DNA of 64,000 nt from Glutamicibacter nicotianae (GTDB lineage: Bacteria; Actinomycetota; Actinomycetes; Actinomycetales; Micrococcaceae). Every line of letters begins with the position of its first letter. Positions within the stretch are counted from its first letter, which is position 1. Location: contig NZ_BJNE01000003.1 of NCBI RefSeq assembly GCF_006539525.1, positions 124,001 through 188,000 on the forward strand, given 5' to 3'. Shown piece by piece: positions 19,587 to 28,887 of this stretch. Position numbers and translations under genes: made by a program. The notes under the pieces were generated by a model. The model made no database searches. It saw only the letters and a list, made by a program, of their open reading frames with translations, and was not told the DNA's origin.

Positions 19587-20891
19587 TTGTTCAGCGCCAT
19601 AGCCCGAGTTTTTCGGACGCCTGATCTGCGCAACAAGTTGCTGTTCACGCTTGGGATCATTGCGATCTATCGTGTGGGCGTATTCATTCCCGCACCGGGC
19701 ATTGATTACAGCAACGTTCAGCAGTGTCTGGCAATGGGTGAAACCACCGGTGGACTTTATTCATTCGTGAACCTGTTCAGCGGCGGAGCCCTGTTGCAGG
19801 TATCGGTTTTCGCAATGGGAATCATGCCGTATATTACTGCGGCAATTATCGTCCAGTTGCTGCGTGTGGTGATCCCGCACTTCGAGGCACTGCACAAGGA
19901 AGGCCAAGCCGGCCAGGCCAAGATGACGCAGTACACGCGTTACCTGACCATCGCCCTGGCACTGCTGCAGGGAACCACCTTGGTCACCCTGGCGCGCACC
20001 GGCAGCCTGTTCCCAAGCTGCACCCTTCCGCTGATCCCGGATGACTCGCTGATCGTCATCTTGCTGATGATCATCACCCTCACGGCAGGCACCGGCCTGA
20101 TCATGTGGATGGGCGAGCTGATCACCGAACGCGGCATCGGCAACGGCATGTCCATCTTGATCTTCATCTCCATCGCTTCGGGCTTCCCATCCTCGATGGG
20201 CGCGATCTTCCAGGCACAGGGCATCATGACCTTCATCGGCGTACTGCTGGTGGGCCTGCTGATTGTGGCCCTGGTGGTCTTCGTTGAGCAGTCCCAGCGC
20301 CGTGTCCCGGTGCAGTACGCCAAGCGCACTGTGGGACGCCGTACCGTGGGCGGCACCTCCACCTATATTCCACTGAAGCTGAACATGGCGAACGTGATCC
20401 CAGTGATCTTCGCCAGCTCCATCCTGGCGTTGCCGCAGATGATCGTCCAGTTCAACCAGAACGACGACGGCACCCTGCCCGAGTGGGCGATGTGGCTGCA
20501 GGAGCACTCGGCGACGTCCTCGCCGTGGTACATGCTGGTGTACACCCTGCTGATCATCGGCTTCACCTACTTCTACGTAGCGATTACCTTCGACCCTGAA
20601 GAGGTCGCAGACAACATGAAGAAGTACGGCGGATTCATCCCGGGCATTCGCGCAGGTCGTCCGACCGCGCAGTACCTGCAGTACGTGATTTCCCGTATTA
20701 CCTTCCCGGGCGCCCTGTATCTAGCGTTCGTTGCGTTGATTCCACTGATTGCCTTCGTGCTGTTCAACGCTGATCAAAGCTTCCCATTTGGCGGTACATC
20801 GATCCTGATTATGGTTGGTGTGGGTTTGGAAACCGTCAAGCAAATCAATGCTCAAATGCAGCAACGGAACTATGAAGGGCTTCTGCGATGA
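19587..20891 (+). CDS. secY: Protein translocase subunit SecY
   Basis: Channel subunit of the SecYEG translocon. 434 residues with about ten membrane helices; signatures include IYRVGVFIPAPGID, the VVFVEQSQRRVPVQYAKR loop and C-terminal QMQQRNYEGLLR. TTG start with AGGAGG at 19577-19582 (short 4-base spacing), and the N-terminus MFSAIARVFRTPDLRNK fits the family. The stop overlaps adk by four bases. Confidence 0.97.
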   Translation: MFSAIARVFRTPDLRNKLLFTLGIIAIYRVGVFIPAPGIDYSNVQQCLAMGETTGGLYSFVNLFSGGALLQVSVFAMGIMPYITAAIIVQLLRVVIPHFEALHKEGQAGQAKMTQYTRYLTIALALLQGTTLVTLARTGSLFPSCTLPLIPDDSLIVILLMIITLTAGTGLIMWMGELITERGIGNGMSILIFISIASGFPSSMGAIFQAQGIMTFIGVLLVGLLIVALVVFVEQSQRRVPVQYAKRTVGRRTVGGTSTYIPLKLNMANVIPVIFASSILALPQMIVQFNQNDDGTLPEWAMWLQEHSATSSPWYMLVYTLLIIGFTYFYVAITFDPEEVADNMKKYGGFIPGIRAGRPTAQYLQYVISRITFPGALYLAFVALIPLIAFVLFNADQSFPFGGTSILIMVGVGLETVKQINAQMQQRNYEGLLR

Positions 20892-21460
20892 GTCGACTGC
20901 TAATTATTGGACCTCCCGGTGCCGGCAAAGGCACCCAGGCCGTAAAGATCTCCGAGCGCTTGGACATTGTTGCCATCTCGACCGGTGACATCTTCCGTGC
21001 CAACGTCAAGGGCGGAACCCCGCTGGGCCTCGAAGCCAGCAAGTACATTGACAACGGGGACTTCGTCCCTGATTCGGTCACCAACAACATGGTTGAAGAC
21101 CGCCTGAACCAGGACGACGTAGCCAACGGCTTCCTGCTGGACGGCTACCCGCGCACCAGTGCGCAGGTCGATGCACTGGATGCGATGCTGGCCAACAAGG
21201 GCATTGCCCTGGACGCAGTGCTGCAGCTGACCGCCGATGATGACGAGCTGGTTGCCCGCCTGCTGAAGCGTGCCGAAATCGAAGGCCGCGCCGATGACAC
21301 CGAAGAGGTCATCCGCCACCGCCTGAGCCTGTACAACGAAGAAACTCGCGTCGTTGTAGAGCGCTACGAGGAACGCGGCATCGTGCGCAAGGTCGACGGC
21401 CTGGGCGCTATCGACGAAGTCACCGAACGTGTTCTTGCGGCGTTGAACGTCAACGCCTAG
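20888..21460 (+). CDS. adk: Adenylate kinase
   Basis: Interconverts ATP + AMP and 2 ADP. 190 residues, the short variant lacking the extended zinc-type LID. P-loop GPPGAGKGT at residues 8-16; AMP-binding ISTGDIFRANV; DGYPRT and RADDTEEVIRHRL are typical. ATGA overlap with secY, the classical secY-adk pair. A strong terminator separates it from map. Confidence 0.97.
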   Translation: MSRLLIIGPPGAGKGTQAVKISERLDIVAISTGDIFRANVKGGTPLGLEASKYIDNGDFVPDSVTNNMVEDRLNQDDVANGFLLDGYPRTSAQVDALDAMLANKGIALDAVLQLTADDDELVARLLKRAEIEGRADDTEEVIRHRLSLYNEETRVVVERYEERGIVRKVDGLGAIDEVTERVLAALNVNA

Positions 21461-21476
21461 GCACAAGCGTTACAAC

Positions 21477-21532
21477 GCGCAGGGACCGTGCAGCAACAAT
21501 GGATGTTGCAGCCCGGTCCCTGCGCACTTTTT
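21477..21532 (+). terminator. Terminator after adk
   Basis: 11-bp outer stem (21477-21487 with 21515-21525), an inner stem GCAACA/TGTTGC (21493-21498 with 21504-21509), then ACTTTTTG. Confidence 0.88.
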
Positions 21533-21604
21533 GCATTGATGGACCTTGCAGATGCCGGCAACGGCACAGGGCGGGACATCACACTTTAAGGCAGGGGAAT
21601 CACA

Positions 21605-22438
21605 TTGGCATTAGGACAGCCGAAAATCGAGTACAAGTCCAACTCCGAGATCTTGAAAATGCGCAAGGCCGGGTTGGTTCTGGCTGAAGCACTGGACGAA
21701 GCTGTCGCGATGGCCCGCCCGGGCGTGCGGACCGAAGCTATCAACGAGGTTTTCGGCAAGGTGCTGGAACGCCACAACGCAACCAGCAACTTTCTCGGCT
21801 ACCACGGTTTCCCAGCCAACATCTGCGCGTCGGTCAACCATGAGGTAGTCCACGGCTTCCCGTCCGACTACGAGCTGAAGGACGGCGATGTGCTGAAGAT
21901 CGATGGCGGCGCCGTCGTGGAGGGCTGGCACGCCGACTCGGCCCGCACCGTCCTGGTCGGGGAAAACATCGACCCGGCCGACCAGCGCCTGAGCGATATC
22001 ACCGAGCAGGCCATGTGGGCCGGCGTTGCTGCCGCAGCCAACGCACGTTTCGTCGGCCAGATCGGGCAGGCCATCGATGACTACGTCACCAGCCAGCCAG
22101 GCGACGAGCTTGGCATCCTCGAAGACTACTGCGGCCACGGCATCGGCTCGCAGATGCACATGGCACCGGACGTGCTCAACTACAACTCCGGACACCGCGG
22201 CCCACGGATCAAGCCAGGTATGTGCTTGGCCATTGAACCAATGCTCGTACGCGGCGGCATCGAGACCTCCGTGCTTGAAGATGACTGGACGGTAGTCACC
22301 AACGACAAGTCCAACGCCTCGCAGTGGGAGCACACCGTAGCCTTCCACATGGGCGGCATCTGGGTGTTGACCGCGCACGACGGGGGAGCGGCGGGCCTGG
22401 CCCCATTCGGCGTGACACCATCGCCGATCCAGGGCTAA
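21605..22438 (+). CDS. map: Methionine aminopeptidase, type I
   Basis: Removes the initiator Met from nascent proteins. 277 residues with all five metal ligands of the pita-bread fold: Asp100, Asp111, His178, Glu211, Glu242. TTG start with GGCAGGGGA upstream (21590-21598). Located between adk and infA as in most actinobacteria, but bounded by terminators on both sides, so probably monocistronic. Confidence 0.97.
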   Translation: MALGQPKIEYKSNSEILKMRKAGLVLAEALDEAVAMARPGVRTEAINEVFGKVLERHNATSNFLGYHGFPANICASVNHEVVHGFPSDYELKDGDVLKIDGGAVVEGWHADSARTVLVGENIDPADQRLSDITEQAMWAGVAAAANARFVGQIGQAIDDYVTSQPGDELGILEDYCGHGIGSQMHMAPDVLNYNSGHRGPRIKPGMCLAIEPMLVRGGIETSVLEDDWTVVTNDKSNASQWEHTVAFHMGGIWVLTAHDGGAAGLAPFGVTPSPIQG

Positions 22439-22459
22439 CGCCACCCCGGAATCCAAGGG

Positions 22460-22503
22460 ATCCAGTACGCCACCGCGTTGTGGCGTGCTGGATCTAACAT
22501 TTT
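22460..22503 (+). terminator. Probable terminator after map
   Basis: 14-bp stem with one G-T pair (22460-22473 with 22480-22493), loop CGCGTT, then CTAACATTTTAA. The T content of the tail is moderate, so termination may be partial. Confidence 0.65.
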
Positions 22504-22627
22504 AAATATCGATGAACGATTGGCACTGCGAGAACTAATGCCGTATCGTTGTTTGTTGGTTCTTGATTTAATTGCGCCTAAAACCCTTAGGTTTTCGGTA
22601 CAGGGATCAAGAGCCGGAACCAATTAC

Positions 22628-22650
22628 TTGTTGGTGGAAATTGCCAACAA
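22628..22650 (+). other. Hairpin before the infA ribosome-binding site
   Basis: TTGTTGG (22628-22634) pairs with CCAACAA (22644-22650), followed by an A-run and the Shine-Dalgarno CGGGGA. A short leader hairpin 18 bases before the infA start; regulatory role is only a possibility. Confidence 0.4.
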
Positions 22651-22668
22651 AAAAAGTTAGCGGGGAAA

Positions 22669-22890
22669 ATGGGCAAGAAGGAAGGCGTCATCCAGGTAGA
22701 GGGCACCGTCTCGGAGGCACTGCCGAACGCGATGTTCCGCGTGGAGCTGCCAAATGGACACGTAGTGCTCGCCACTATCTCGGGTAAGATGCGTCAGCAC
22801 TACATTCGAATCCTCCCAGAGGACCGAGTGCAGGTTGAAATGAGCCCATACGATCTCAACCGAGGTCGCATCGTCTACCGCTACAAGTAA
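22669..22890 (+). CDS. infA: Translation initiation factor IF-1
   Basis: Binds the A site of the 30S subunit during initiation. 73 residues, single S1/OB fold: [37 protein letters not shown] and ending [23 protein letters not shown] precedes the ATG. Begins the alpha-operon segment. Confidence 0.98.
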   Translation: MGKKEGVIQVEGTVSEALPNAMFRVELPNGHVVLATISGKMRQHYIRILPEDRVQVEMSPYDLNRGRIVYRYK

Positions 22891-23017
22891 ATCTGCACAA
22901 CCCAAGACTTTCCCAGCAGGCCAAAGCGCAGTCATGCGCAACAACCGCTGGATGATTGTTCTTGGGCGAAGCTATTTACTGCTCCACATTTAACTGCAAC
23001 CGCAAAAGGACAAAGCC

Positions 23018-23131
23018 TTGAAGGTTAACCCTAGCGTGAAGCCGATCTGCGACAAGTGCAAGGTGATCCGTCGTAACGGCGTGGTCATGGTGATCTGCGA
23101 GAACCCACGCCACAAGCAGCGTCAGGGCTAA
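23018..23131 (+). CDS. rpmJ: 50S ribosomal protein L36 (zinc-binding form)
   Basis: Smallest 50S protein, 37 residues: starts [19 protein letters not shown] and ends NPRHKQRQG. Three Cys and one His form the zinc ribbon, so this is the C+ form. TTG start with AAAGGA 7 bases upstream. It lies 127 bases after infA and 148 before rpsM. Confidence 0.95.
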   Translation: MKVNPSVKPICDKCKVIRRNGVVMVICENPRHKQRQG

Positions 23132-23178
23132 TTCCGTTCTTACGGGATTCCCACGCGTAGTCAATTAGGCAGTATCAG

Positions 23179-23238
23179 CCAGGACAGTAGTTCTGGTGCA
23201 CCCCCGGATTCGGAGGCCGGGGCCGTGAGCAATCACGG
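23179..23238 (+). other. Three tandem hairpins in the rpsM leader
   Basis: Between rpmJ and rpsM: stem 1, 7 bp, 23179-23185 with 23190-23196; stem 2, CCCCGG 23202-23207 with CCGGGG 23217-23222; stem 3, CCGTGA 23223-23228 with TCACGG 23233-23238, closed by a GCAA tetraloop. No T-run follows, so this is a structured leader and not a simple terminator. It could serve processing or ribosomal-protein autoregulation. Confidence 0.55.
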
Positions 23239-23279
23239 AAGATGCTGCTCCAGACCTCCGTTCGTTGAAAGGTAGCCAC

Positions 23280-23654
23280 TTGGCTCGTTTAGCAGGCGTG
23301 GATATTCCACGCGAGAAGCGCGTAATCATCGCGCTGACTTACATCTACGGCGTGGGCAAGACCCGTGCAGAAGAGACCATCGCAGCGACCGGTATCAACC
23401 CGGACACTCGCGTCAAGGATCTCACCGATGACCAGCTCGTGCAGCTGCGCGACTTCGTCGAAGGCACCTACAAGGTAGAAGGTGACCTGCGCCGCGAGGT
23501 TCAGGCCGACATTCGCCGCAAGGTAGAGATCGGATCCTACGAAGGTATTCGTCACCGTAAGGGCCTGCCGGTCCGCGGTCAGCGCACCAAGACCAACGCA
23601 CGTACCCGCAAGGGCCCGAAGCGTACCGTCGCCGGTAAGAAGAAGACTCGCTAA
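23280..23654 (+). CDS. rpsM: 30S ribosomal protein S13
   Basis: Head protein contacting tRNA and the 50S subunit. 124 residues beginning [15 protein letters not shown], with the basic tail ([19 protein letters not shown]). TTG 23280 is chosen because GAAAGG lies 7 bases upstream and the family starts here; an in-frame TTG at 23265 would overlap that Shine-Dalgarno. Confidence 0.97.
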   Translation: MARLAGVDIPREKRVIIALTYIYGVGKTRAEETIAATGINPDTRVKDLTDDQLVQLRDFVEGTYKVEGDLRREVQADIRRKVEIGSYEGIRHRKGLPVRGQRTKTNARTRKGPKRTVAGKKKTR

Positions 23655-23697
23655 ATCTTAGCGATCTAGTTCAAATACTTTTTTCGTAGGAGAAGAA

Positions 23698-24099
23698 ATG
23701 CCCCCAAAGACTCGTGGAGCGGTACGTAAGCCGCGTCGCAAGGACAAAAAGAATATTGCGCAGGGACAGGCGCATATCAAGAGCACCTTCAACAACACCA
23801 TCGTATCGATCACCGATCCGACTGGCGCTGTGATCTCGTGGGCTTCGGCCGGCGAGGTAGGCATGAAGGGTTCGCGCAAGTCGACCCCATACGCTGCCCA
23901 GATGGCTGCCGAGTCCGCTGCAAAGCGCGCTCAGGAGCACGGCATGCGCAAGGTTGACGTTTTCGTCAAGGGCCCAGGCTCGGGACGCGAAACCGCGATC
24001 CGTTCGCTGCAGGCTGCTGGCCTTGAGGTTGGATCCATCCAGGATGTTTCCCCAAGCGCTCACAACGGTTGCCGCCCATCGAAGCGTCGCCGCGTCTAA
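23698..24099 (+). CDS. rpsK: 30S ribosomal protein S11
   Basis: Platform protein at the E site. 133 residues; [32 protein letters not shown] and the C-terminal [12 protein letters not shown] are canonical. TAGGAG precedes the ATG. rpsD does not follow; rpoA comes next after 169 bases. Confidence 0.98.
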   Translation: MPPKTRGAVRKPRRKDKKNIAQGQAHIKSTFNNTIVSITDPTGAVISWASAGEVGMKGSRKSTPYAAQMAAESAAKRAQEHGMRKVDVFVKGPGSGRETAIRSLQAAGLEVGSIQDVSPSAHNGCRPSKRRRV

Positions 24100-24124
24100 T
24101 TGATTCGCTAGGCTTAGCCTAAGA

Positions 24125-24162
24125 AGTCACCGAAGCATTCACTCGTGGGTGCTCCGGTGACT
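24125..24162 (+). other. Hairpin between rpsK and rpoA
   Basis: AGTCACCG (24125-24132) pairs with 24155-24162 and AGCA (24134-24137) with TGCT (24150-24153), one mismatch between them. There is no proper T-run after it (CTATCTTGG). It may attenuate or process the mRNA before rpoA. Confidence 0.45.
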
Positions 24163-24268
24163 ATCTTGGACTTATTAGCCTGCAAAAGACGAACGGCCAC
24201 CTCAGGCTACCGTCGTTTCCACCCCCGTGAGGCGTCATATAGCGGACGCTCGCTGAAAGGAAATGTAA

Positions 24269-25270
24269 GTGCTCATTACGCAGCGCCCAACCCTGACCGA
24301 AGAAGTAGTTGCCGAAAACCGCTCCCGGTTCGTTATCGAACCATTGGAGCCAGGCTTTGGCTACACCCTTGGTAACTCGCTCCGCCGTACCCTGCTCTCT
24401 TCGATTCCTGGTGCTTCCGTCACCAGCATTCGAATTGACGGTGTACTGCACGAGTTCACCACCGTAGCCGGTGTCAAGGAAGACGTCACCGAACTGGTCT
24501 TGAACATCAAGAACCTGTCGGTATCTTCCGAGCACGACGAGCCAGTCGTTGCCTACCTGCGCAAGCAGGGCCCGGGCATCGTTACTGCAGCGGACATCAC
24601 CCCTCCAGCAGGTGTGGAGTTCCACAACCCTGATCTGCACATCGCCACCCTCAACGCCAATGGCAAGTTCGACATGGAACTGACCATTGAGCGCGGCCGT
24701 GGCTACGTGTCTGCCGCTCAGAACAAGAACATCGATGGCGAGATTGGCCGAATCCCAGTTGATTCGATCTACTCCCCAGTTCTGAAGGTGACCTTCCGCG
24801 TGGAAGCAACCCGTGTTGAGCAGCGCACCGACTTCGATCGCCTGATCGTTGACGTGGAGACCAAGGAATCGATCACCCCGCGCGATGCAGTTGCATCCGC
24901 AGGTACCACCCTGGTTGAGCTGTTCGGTTTGTTCCGCGAACTGAACACTCAGGCTGAAGGTATCGAAATCGGTCCATCGCCAACCGATGCAGCCATGGCT
25001 GCTGACATGGCGCTGCCGATCGAGGATCTGGAACTCACCGTTCGTTCGTACAACTGCTTGAAGCGTGAGGGCATCCACTCCGTGGGTGAACTCGTTACCC
25101 GCTCCGAGGCCGACTTGATGGACATCCGCAACTTCGGTGCAAAGTCCATTGACGAAGTCAAGGCCAAGCTGGTTGAACTGGGTCTGGCCCTGAAGGATTC
25201 CCCTCCAGGCTTCGATCTGGCCGCTCGTAGCGCCATCGACGATGGCGACGAATACGACGAAGGTCTGTAA
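24269..25270 (+). CDS. rpoA: RNA polymerase alpha subunit
   Basis: Assembles RNA polymerase and contacts regulators and UP elements. 333 residues: N-terminal dimerisation domain ([20 protein letters not shown]), flexible linker near 235-250, and alpha-CTD with [15 protein letters not shown] and [19 protein letters not shown] start with GAAAGGA 7 bases upstream. Followed by rplQ after 82 bases. Confidence 0.98.
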   Translation: MLITQRPTLTEEVVAENRSRFVIEPLEPGFGYTLGNSLRRTLLSSIPGASVTSIRIDGVLHEFTTVAGVKEDVTELVLNIKNLSVSSEHDEPVVAYLRKQGPGIVTAADITPPAGVEFHNPDLHIATLNANGKFDMELTIERGRGYVSAAQNKNIDGEIGRIPVDSIYSPVLKVTFRVEATRVEQRTDFDRLIVDVETKESITPRDAVASAGTTLVELFGLFRELNTQAEGIEIGPSPTDAAMAADMALPIEDLELTVRSYNCLKREGIHSVGELVTRSEADLMDIRNFGAKSIDEVKAKLVELGLALKDSPPGFDLAARSAIDDGDEYDEGL

Positions 25271-25352
25271 GACCCGCGTCTAGCGACACACTACTTCATC
25301 CGACTGGACGACAGATTCGTCCAGTACGGGTTATTCATCTAGGAGAACTACC

Positions 25353-25799
25353 ATGCCTACCCCTACCAAGGGTCCGCGTCTCGGCGGCAGTGCAGCACAT
25401 GAGCGATTGATTTTCGCTAACATGTCGGCACAGCTCTTCGAGAACAAGAAGATCACCACCACCCTGACCCGTGCCAAGCGTCTGCGTCCACACGCAGAGC
25501 GCCTGATCACCTTCGCAAAGCGCGGAGACCTGGCTTCGCGTCGCCGCGTCCAGGCCGTCATCGCTTCGCGTTCGCGCACCAACAAGTCGATCGTTCACGA
25601 ACTGTTCGAGAACATCGCACCAGCAATGGCAAACCGCGAGGGTGGCTACACCCGCATCACCAAGATCGGCAACCGCAAGGGCGACAACGCTCCTATGGCT
25701 GTTATCGAGCTCGTGATGGAGCCAGTTTCGCCGAAGCAGGCTGTCGTCAAGGAAGCCACCCAGGCTGCCGAGAAGGCTGCTGAGACCGAAGAGGCCTAA
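25353..25799 (+). CDS. rplQ: 50S ribosomal protein L17
   Basis: Tunnel-exit region protein. 148 residues; [20 protein letters not shown] and [20 protein letters not shown] are canonical, with an acidic Ala/Glu C-terminal tail. TAGGAG precedes the ATG. Last gene of the ribosomal supercluster, closed by a terminator. Confidence 0.98.
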   Translation: MPTPTKGPRLGGSAAHERLIFANMSAQLFENKKITTTLTRAKRLRPHAERLITFAKRGDLASRRRVQAVIASRSRTNKSIVHELFENIAPAMANREGGYTRITKIGNRKGDNAPMAVIELVMEPVSPKQAVVKEATQAAEKAAETEEA

Positions 25800-25844
25800 G
25801 CTTCTTCGAGCTGAAGCTCCCTCGCCTGCAAGGGCAAAAAGAGT

Positions 25845-25880
25845 CCCGTTGGATCCGCAAGGAACCAACGGGAATCTTTT
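25845..25880 (+). terminator. Terminator after rplQ
   Basis: 9-bp stem TCCCGTTGG (25844-25852) with 25865-25873, then ATCTTTTG. Confidence 0.8.
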
Positions 25881-25960
25881 GTTTAAGCCTGTTCAGTGAT
25901 GCATGCCGGAGCGCGTGCCTGTCAGATGGCGCGTCTCGAGCATCCGCAACGTGGAATTTC

Positions 25961-26401
25961 CTAGCTGAACGAATCCATGTCCGGGCATGCCGTATTCAGG
26001 TATTCAGTAGCCTCTGAGGCTTCGGCAGTGTCGAGCTCGGCGACTTTTTGCGAAATCTCCATCATATTGGTGCCGTCTGCTTCAGCCAACAAGTCTGCCA
26101 TTTCCTTGTTCTGCCCGGCAGCTGCGTTCAAGGACGTGGCAAGCTTGCTGTCCTTGGTATTTTCAGCGGCTTCACCCAAAATGGCATTGAACTCATGCAT
26201 GACCTCGACGTATGCCGAAGTTTCGCCCACCATGAGCTTTGCGCTGGAATCATCCGCCTTCTTTTGCAGATCGCGCTGGACTACCTGGTCATTGATAAAG
26301 GAGCAGGTGTCCTCGGTGGACATTTTTCCAGCACCGCAACCAGTGAGCATGAGTGAAGCGAGCGCGAGCGCAGCGGCAGGTGCCGCGAACTTTTTCAGCA
26401 T
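25961..26401 (-). CDS. Small lipoprotein, function unknown (paralogue 1)
   Basis: 146 residues. Lys-rich signal peptide with lipobox LMLTGC (Cys22), so predicted to be lipid-anchored outside the membrane. The mature part is acidic and helical, with Cys33 (STEDTC) and a C-terminal Cys (TACPDM). The neighbouring minus-strand gene has the same Cys22/Cys33/C-terminal CP layout and similar length, suggesting a tandem duplication. AAGGA lies 8 bases upstream of the start. No recognised domain; not in the rplQ operon because it is on the other strand. Confidence 0.85.
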   Translation of the reverse strand: MLKKFAAPAAALALASLMLTGCGAGKMSTEDTCSFINDQVVQRDLQKKADDSSAKLMVGETSAYVEVMHEFNAILGEAAENTKDSKLATSLNAAAGQNKEMADLLAEADGTNMMEISQKVAELDTAEASEATEYLNTACPDMDSFS

Positions 26402-26525
26402 GGAGATCCTTAGATGATGAACCGCTGGTCTAGCAGGGTAGCCATTGATGACTACTTGATTATTCTATAGTCAGGATTTACTGCAGGCGGTGTGTGACGT
26501 GCTTGGGTCTGCGGACGAATCGTAT

Positions 26526-26978
26526 TTACGGTTCGACCGTGCCGGATTCCTCACCGGAAATTGGGCAGGTCTGATCCACATAGTCCGAATATTGATCTGT
26601 CAGATCGACCGCGGCCGCTTCAAGGTCTGCCCCGAACGTTGGATCATCGAAAGCGCGGCCCTCAATGAGGTCGACGAAGTCTTGGAACCTGCTGATTTCT
26701 GAGTCCAATGCAGTGCGCAGTTTCCCATTGCTGGTCTGCTCGGAAACTTCTTGGTAGATGCCGATGGTGGCTTCCATGGCATCTACGACAGGTTGCGTGT
26801 CTTGCTCAATAGCGCCCATATATGCCAGCCCCCACTTGTCCCCGATCGATTGATCGATAGCCAATTCATGAAGCAGGTCGCATGACTGCTCGGTGTTCAG
26901 CTGGCCGGAACTGCAGCCACTCAAGCAAAACCCAAAGGCGGTTGATGCTCCAATGATGCTTGCGGTAGTCCTTCGCAT
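26526..26978 (-). CDS. Small lipoprotein, function unknown (paralogue 2)
   Basis: 150 residues. Signal peptide MRRTTASIIGASTAFGFC with lipobox LSGC (Cys22). Mature region matches the downstream lipoprotein in layout: N-T-E-x-S-C33, an acidic helical middle and a C-terminal TCP. The two extra cysteines could form a disulfide in the exported protein. AAGGAC precedes the start. 124 bases separate it from paralogue 1 on the same strand. Confidence 0.85.
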   Translation of the reverse strand: MRRTTASIIGASTAFGFCLSGCSSGQLNTEQSCDLLHELAIDQSIGDKWGLAYMGAIEQDTQPVVDAMEATIGIYQEVSEQTSNGKLRTALDSEISRFQDFVDLIEGRAFDDPTFGADLEAAAVDLTDQYSDYVDQTCPISGEESGTVEP

Positions 26979-27132
26979 GGGAAGTCCTTAGAACGGTGAT
27001 GATGGCTTTGCCGCCTAAGCGGCAGGACGTTGGATGCACACAGGCTACCTCCGCGGGAGTCCCGCGTTTTTGCGCCTGTGGATAACCGGCCGGAAGGCGG
27101 CCATTGATTCGACGGTTGCGCAGGTCCTTACG

Positions 27133-27138
27133 CATAAT
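27133..27138 (+). promoter_or_regulatory. -10 box of leaderless truA mRNA
   Basis: CATAAT lies seven bases before ATG 27146 and no Shine-Dalgarno is visible before that start. Confidence 0.45.
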
Positions 27139-27145
27139 TGAATGC

Positions 27146-28081
27146 ATGAGTATCCAGCCAGAGAGCATCGATCCCATGGGCACCAACGCATTGGGGGCTA
27201 CTGCCGCACCAGCGTGGATCCGGATGCGCATGGTCCTCGGATACGACGGCGCCGCCTACAGCGGTTGGGCGCGCCAGCCCAATGTCCTAGGCGTGCAGCA
27301 GCTGGTTGAGGAAGCATTGGAAATGCTGGTCCGCCGCCGTGTGCGAGTAGTTGTCGCCGGCCGCACCGACGCAGGCGTGCATGCGCGCCACCAGGTGGTG
27401 CATTTCGACCTGACAGATGACGAATACGCGGGCCTGCCGCGCAAGGCGCCCCTGGCTCCCGGCCCAGCGCTCGTACGCCGCATCAATGGCATTCTTGGCC
27501 GCCAAGAGGGTGCCGTGTGGGTCCATGAAGCCGAGCGTGCTCCAGAAGGCTTCGACGCCCGGTTCTCGGCGCTGGCCCGCCGCTATTCCTACCGGATCGC
27601 CGATGGCCAGCAGCGCTGGGATCCGCTGACCCGACACCTGACCGCATGGCACCGCGAAGAGCTCGATGTCGAGGCCATGAATCGCGAGGCGCAAAGCGTG
27701 CTGGGCCGCCATGACTTCTTGTCCTACTGCAAGCCTCGTCCGCACGCCACGACCATTCGCACCTTGCAGGAATTCTCCTTCACCCGCGGTGCCGACGGCC
27801 TGGTGCTGGCGCACCTGAAGGCCGATGCCTTCTGCCACAATATGGTCCGTGCGCTGATTGGCGCCGCAATGATGGTGGGGGACGGGCGTGAGCAGCCGGG
27901 CTTCTTGGCCCAGCGGCTGGGGCAGATGGTCCGTGACTCGAAGACCAAGCTTTCGCACCCGCGGGCGCTGGTTCTCGAAGAGGTCTATTATCCGGAAGCG
28001 GGAGAGCTGGCAGAGCGGGCACTTAGAACCCGCGCGCTGCGCACCGATGATGAAGCAGATACGGCCCGCTCGGAAGGCTGA
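27146..28081 (+). CDS. truA: tRNA pseudouridine(38-40) synthase
   Basis: Isomerises uridines 38-40 in the tRNA anticodon arm. About 311 residues. The catalytic Asp is in VAGRTDAGVHARHQ (Asp75 from this start); FHNMVRALIG-type motif appears as FCHNMVRALIGAAMMVG. The start is uncertain: ATG 27146 fits a leaderless message, ATG 27176 is also possible, and the open frame runs back to TTG 27104. truA after rplQ is common in actinobacteria; here two divergent lipoprotein genes intervene. Confidence 0.94.
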   Translation: MSIQPESIDPMGTNALGATAAPAWIRMRMVLGYDGAAYSGWARQPNVLGVQQLVEEALEMLVRRRVRVVVAGRTDAGVHARHQVVHFDLTDDEYAGLPRKAPLAPGPALVRRINGILGRQEGAVWVHEAERAPEGFDARFSALARRYSYRIADGQQRWDPLTRHLTAWHREELDVEAMNREAQSVLGRHDFLSYCKPRPHATTIRTLQEFSFTRGADGLVLAHLKADAFCHNMVRALIGAAMMVGDGREQPGFLAQRLGQMVRDSKTKLSHPRALVLEEVYYPEAGELAERALRTRALRTDDEADTARSEG

Positions 28082-28405
28082 TTGGCGTTGAGCCCCGGAA
28101 TCTTAAGGGTGTTGTTGCTCACGGCATGCATCCTTTTTTGGCCGGAAACACTTTAATCCGCTAAACTTTTATGAGTTGTGTATGTCCACGTTCGACACTA
28201 CACGCCCAAGCGTGACGGCTTAGTTGCATAGTCGCTGGTCTGCTGGGTGTGCGAACAGCTTATGGACGGCCGGTTATCATCAGTCCTCACCTGACGTACT
28301 GGTCTAAACACAAGAACAACACGACAGTGCCTGTCACTGGGGGATCTCACCGCCTTCAGCCAAGCGACTGTTTGACCAGAAACGAATCAACGTAAGGCAA
28401 TTACT
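28082..28405 (+). promoter_or_regulatory. rplM promoter and leader
   Basis: 324 bases without a gene. The best promoter is TTGGCC (28138-28143), 18 bases, TAAACT (28162-28167), giving a leader of about 230 bases before rplM. The leader has no strong terminator; an L13-type autoregulatory leader is possible but no specific motif was recognised. Confidence 0.55.
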
Positions 28406-28849
28406 GTGCGTACGTACACCCCAAAGCCGGCTGACCAGACTCGTCAGTGGTATGTCATTGACGCCACCGACGTAGTGCTCGGCCGTCTCGCCGTCCAGGC
28501 CGCAACCCTGCTGCGCGGCAAGCACAAGCCAACCTATGCTGCACACATGGACATGGGCGACCATGTCATCATCATCAATGCAGACAAGGTTGCACTGACC
28601 GGTAAGAAGCTGCTGAACAAGCGCGCTTACCGCCACTCCGGTTTCCCAGGTGGCCTGAAGAGCATCAACTACGCAGACCTGCTGGAAAAGAACCCAGTAC
28701 TGGCTGTTGAGAAGGCTATCAAGGGCATGCTGCCTAAGAACAAGCTTTCGGATGCCCAGCTGTCGAAGCTGAAGGTATACCGCGGCGCAGAGCACCCACA
28801 CGCTGCTCAGTCGCCGAAGGCACTGGAAATCACCCAGGTCGCTCAGTAG
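28406..28849 (+). CDS. rplM: 50S ribosomal protein L13
   Basis: Early-assembly 50S protein. 147 residues beginning [20 protein letters not shown], with [23 protein letters not shown] start with a modest AAGG upstream. Forms the usual pair with rpsI (38-base gap). Confidence 0.97.
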   Translation: MRTYTPKPADQTRQWYVIDATDVVLGRLAVQAATLLRGKHKPTYAAHMDMGDHVIIINADKVALTGKKLLNKRAYRHSGFPGGLKSINYADLLEKNPVLAVEKAIKGMLPKNKLSDAQLSKLKVYRGAEHPHAAQSPKALEITQVAQ

Positions 28850-28887
28850 TCCTGGCCCCGAGAAGAAATACTTAATAGGAGATTATC

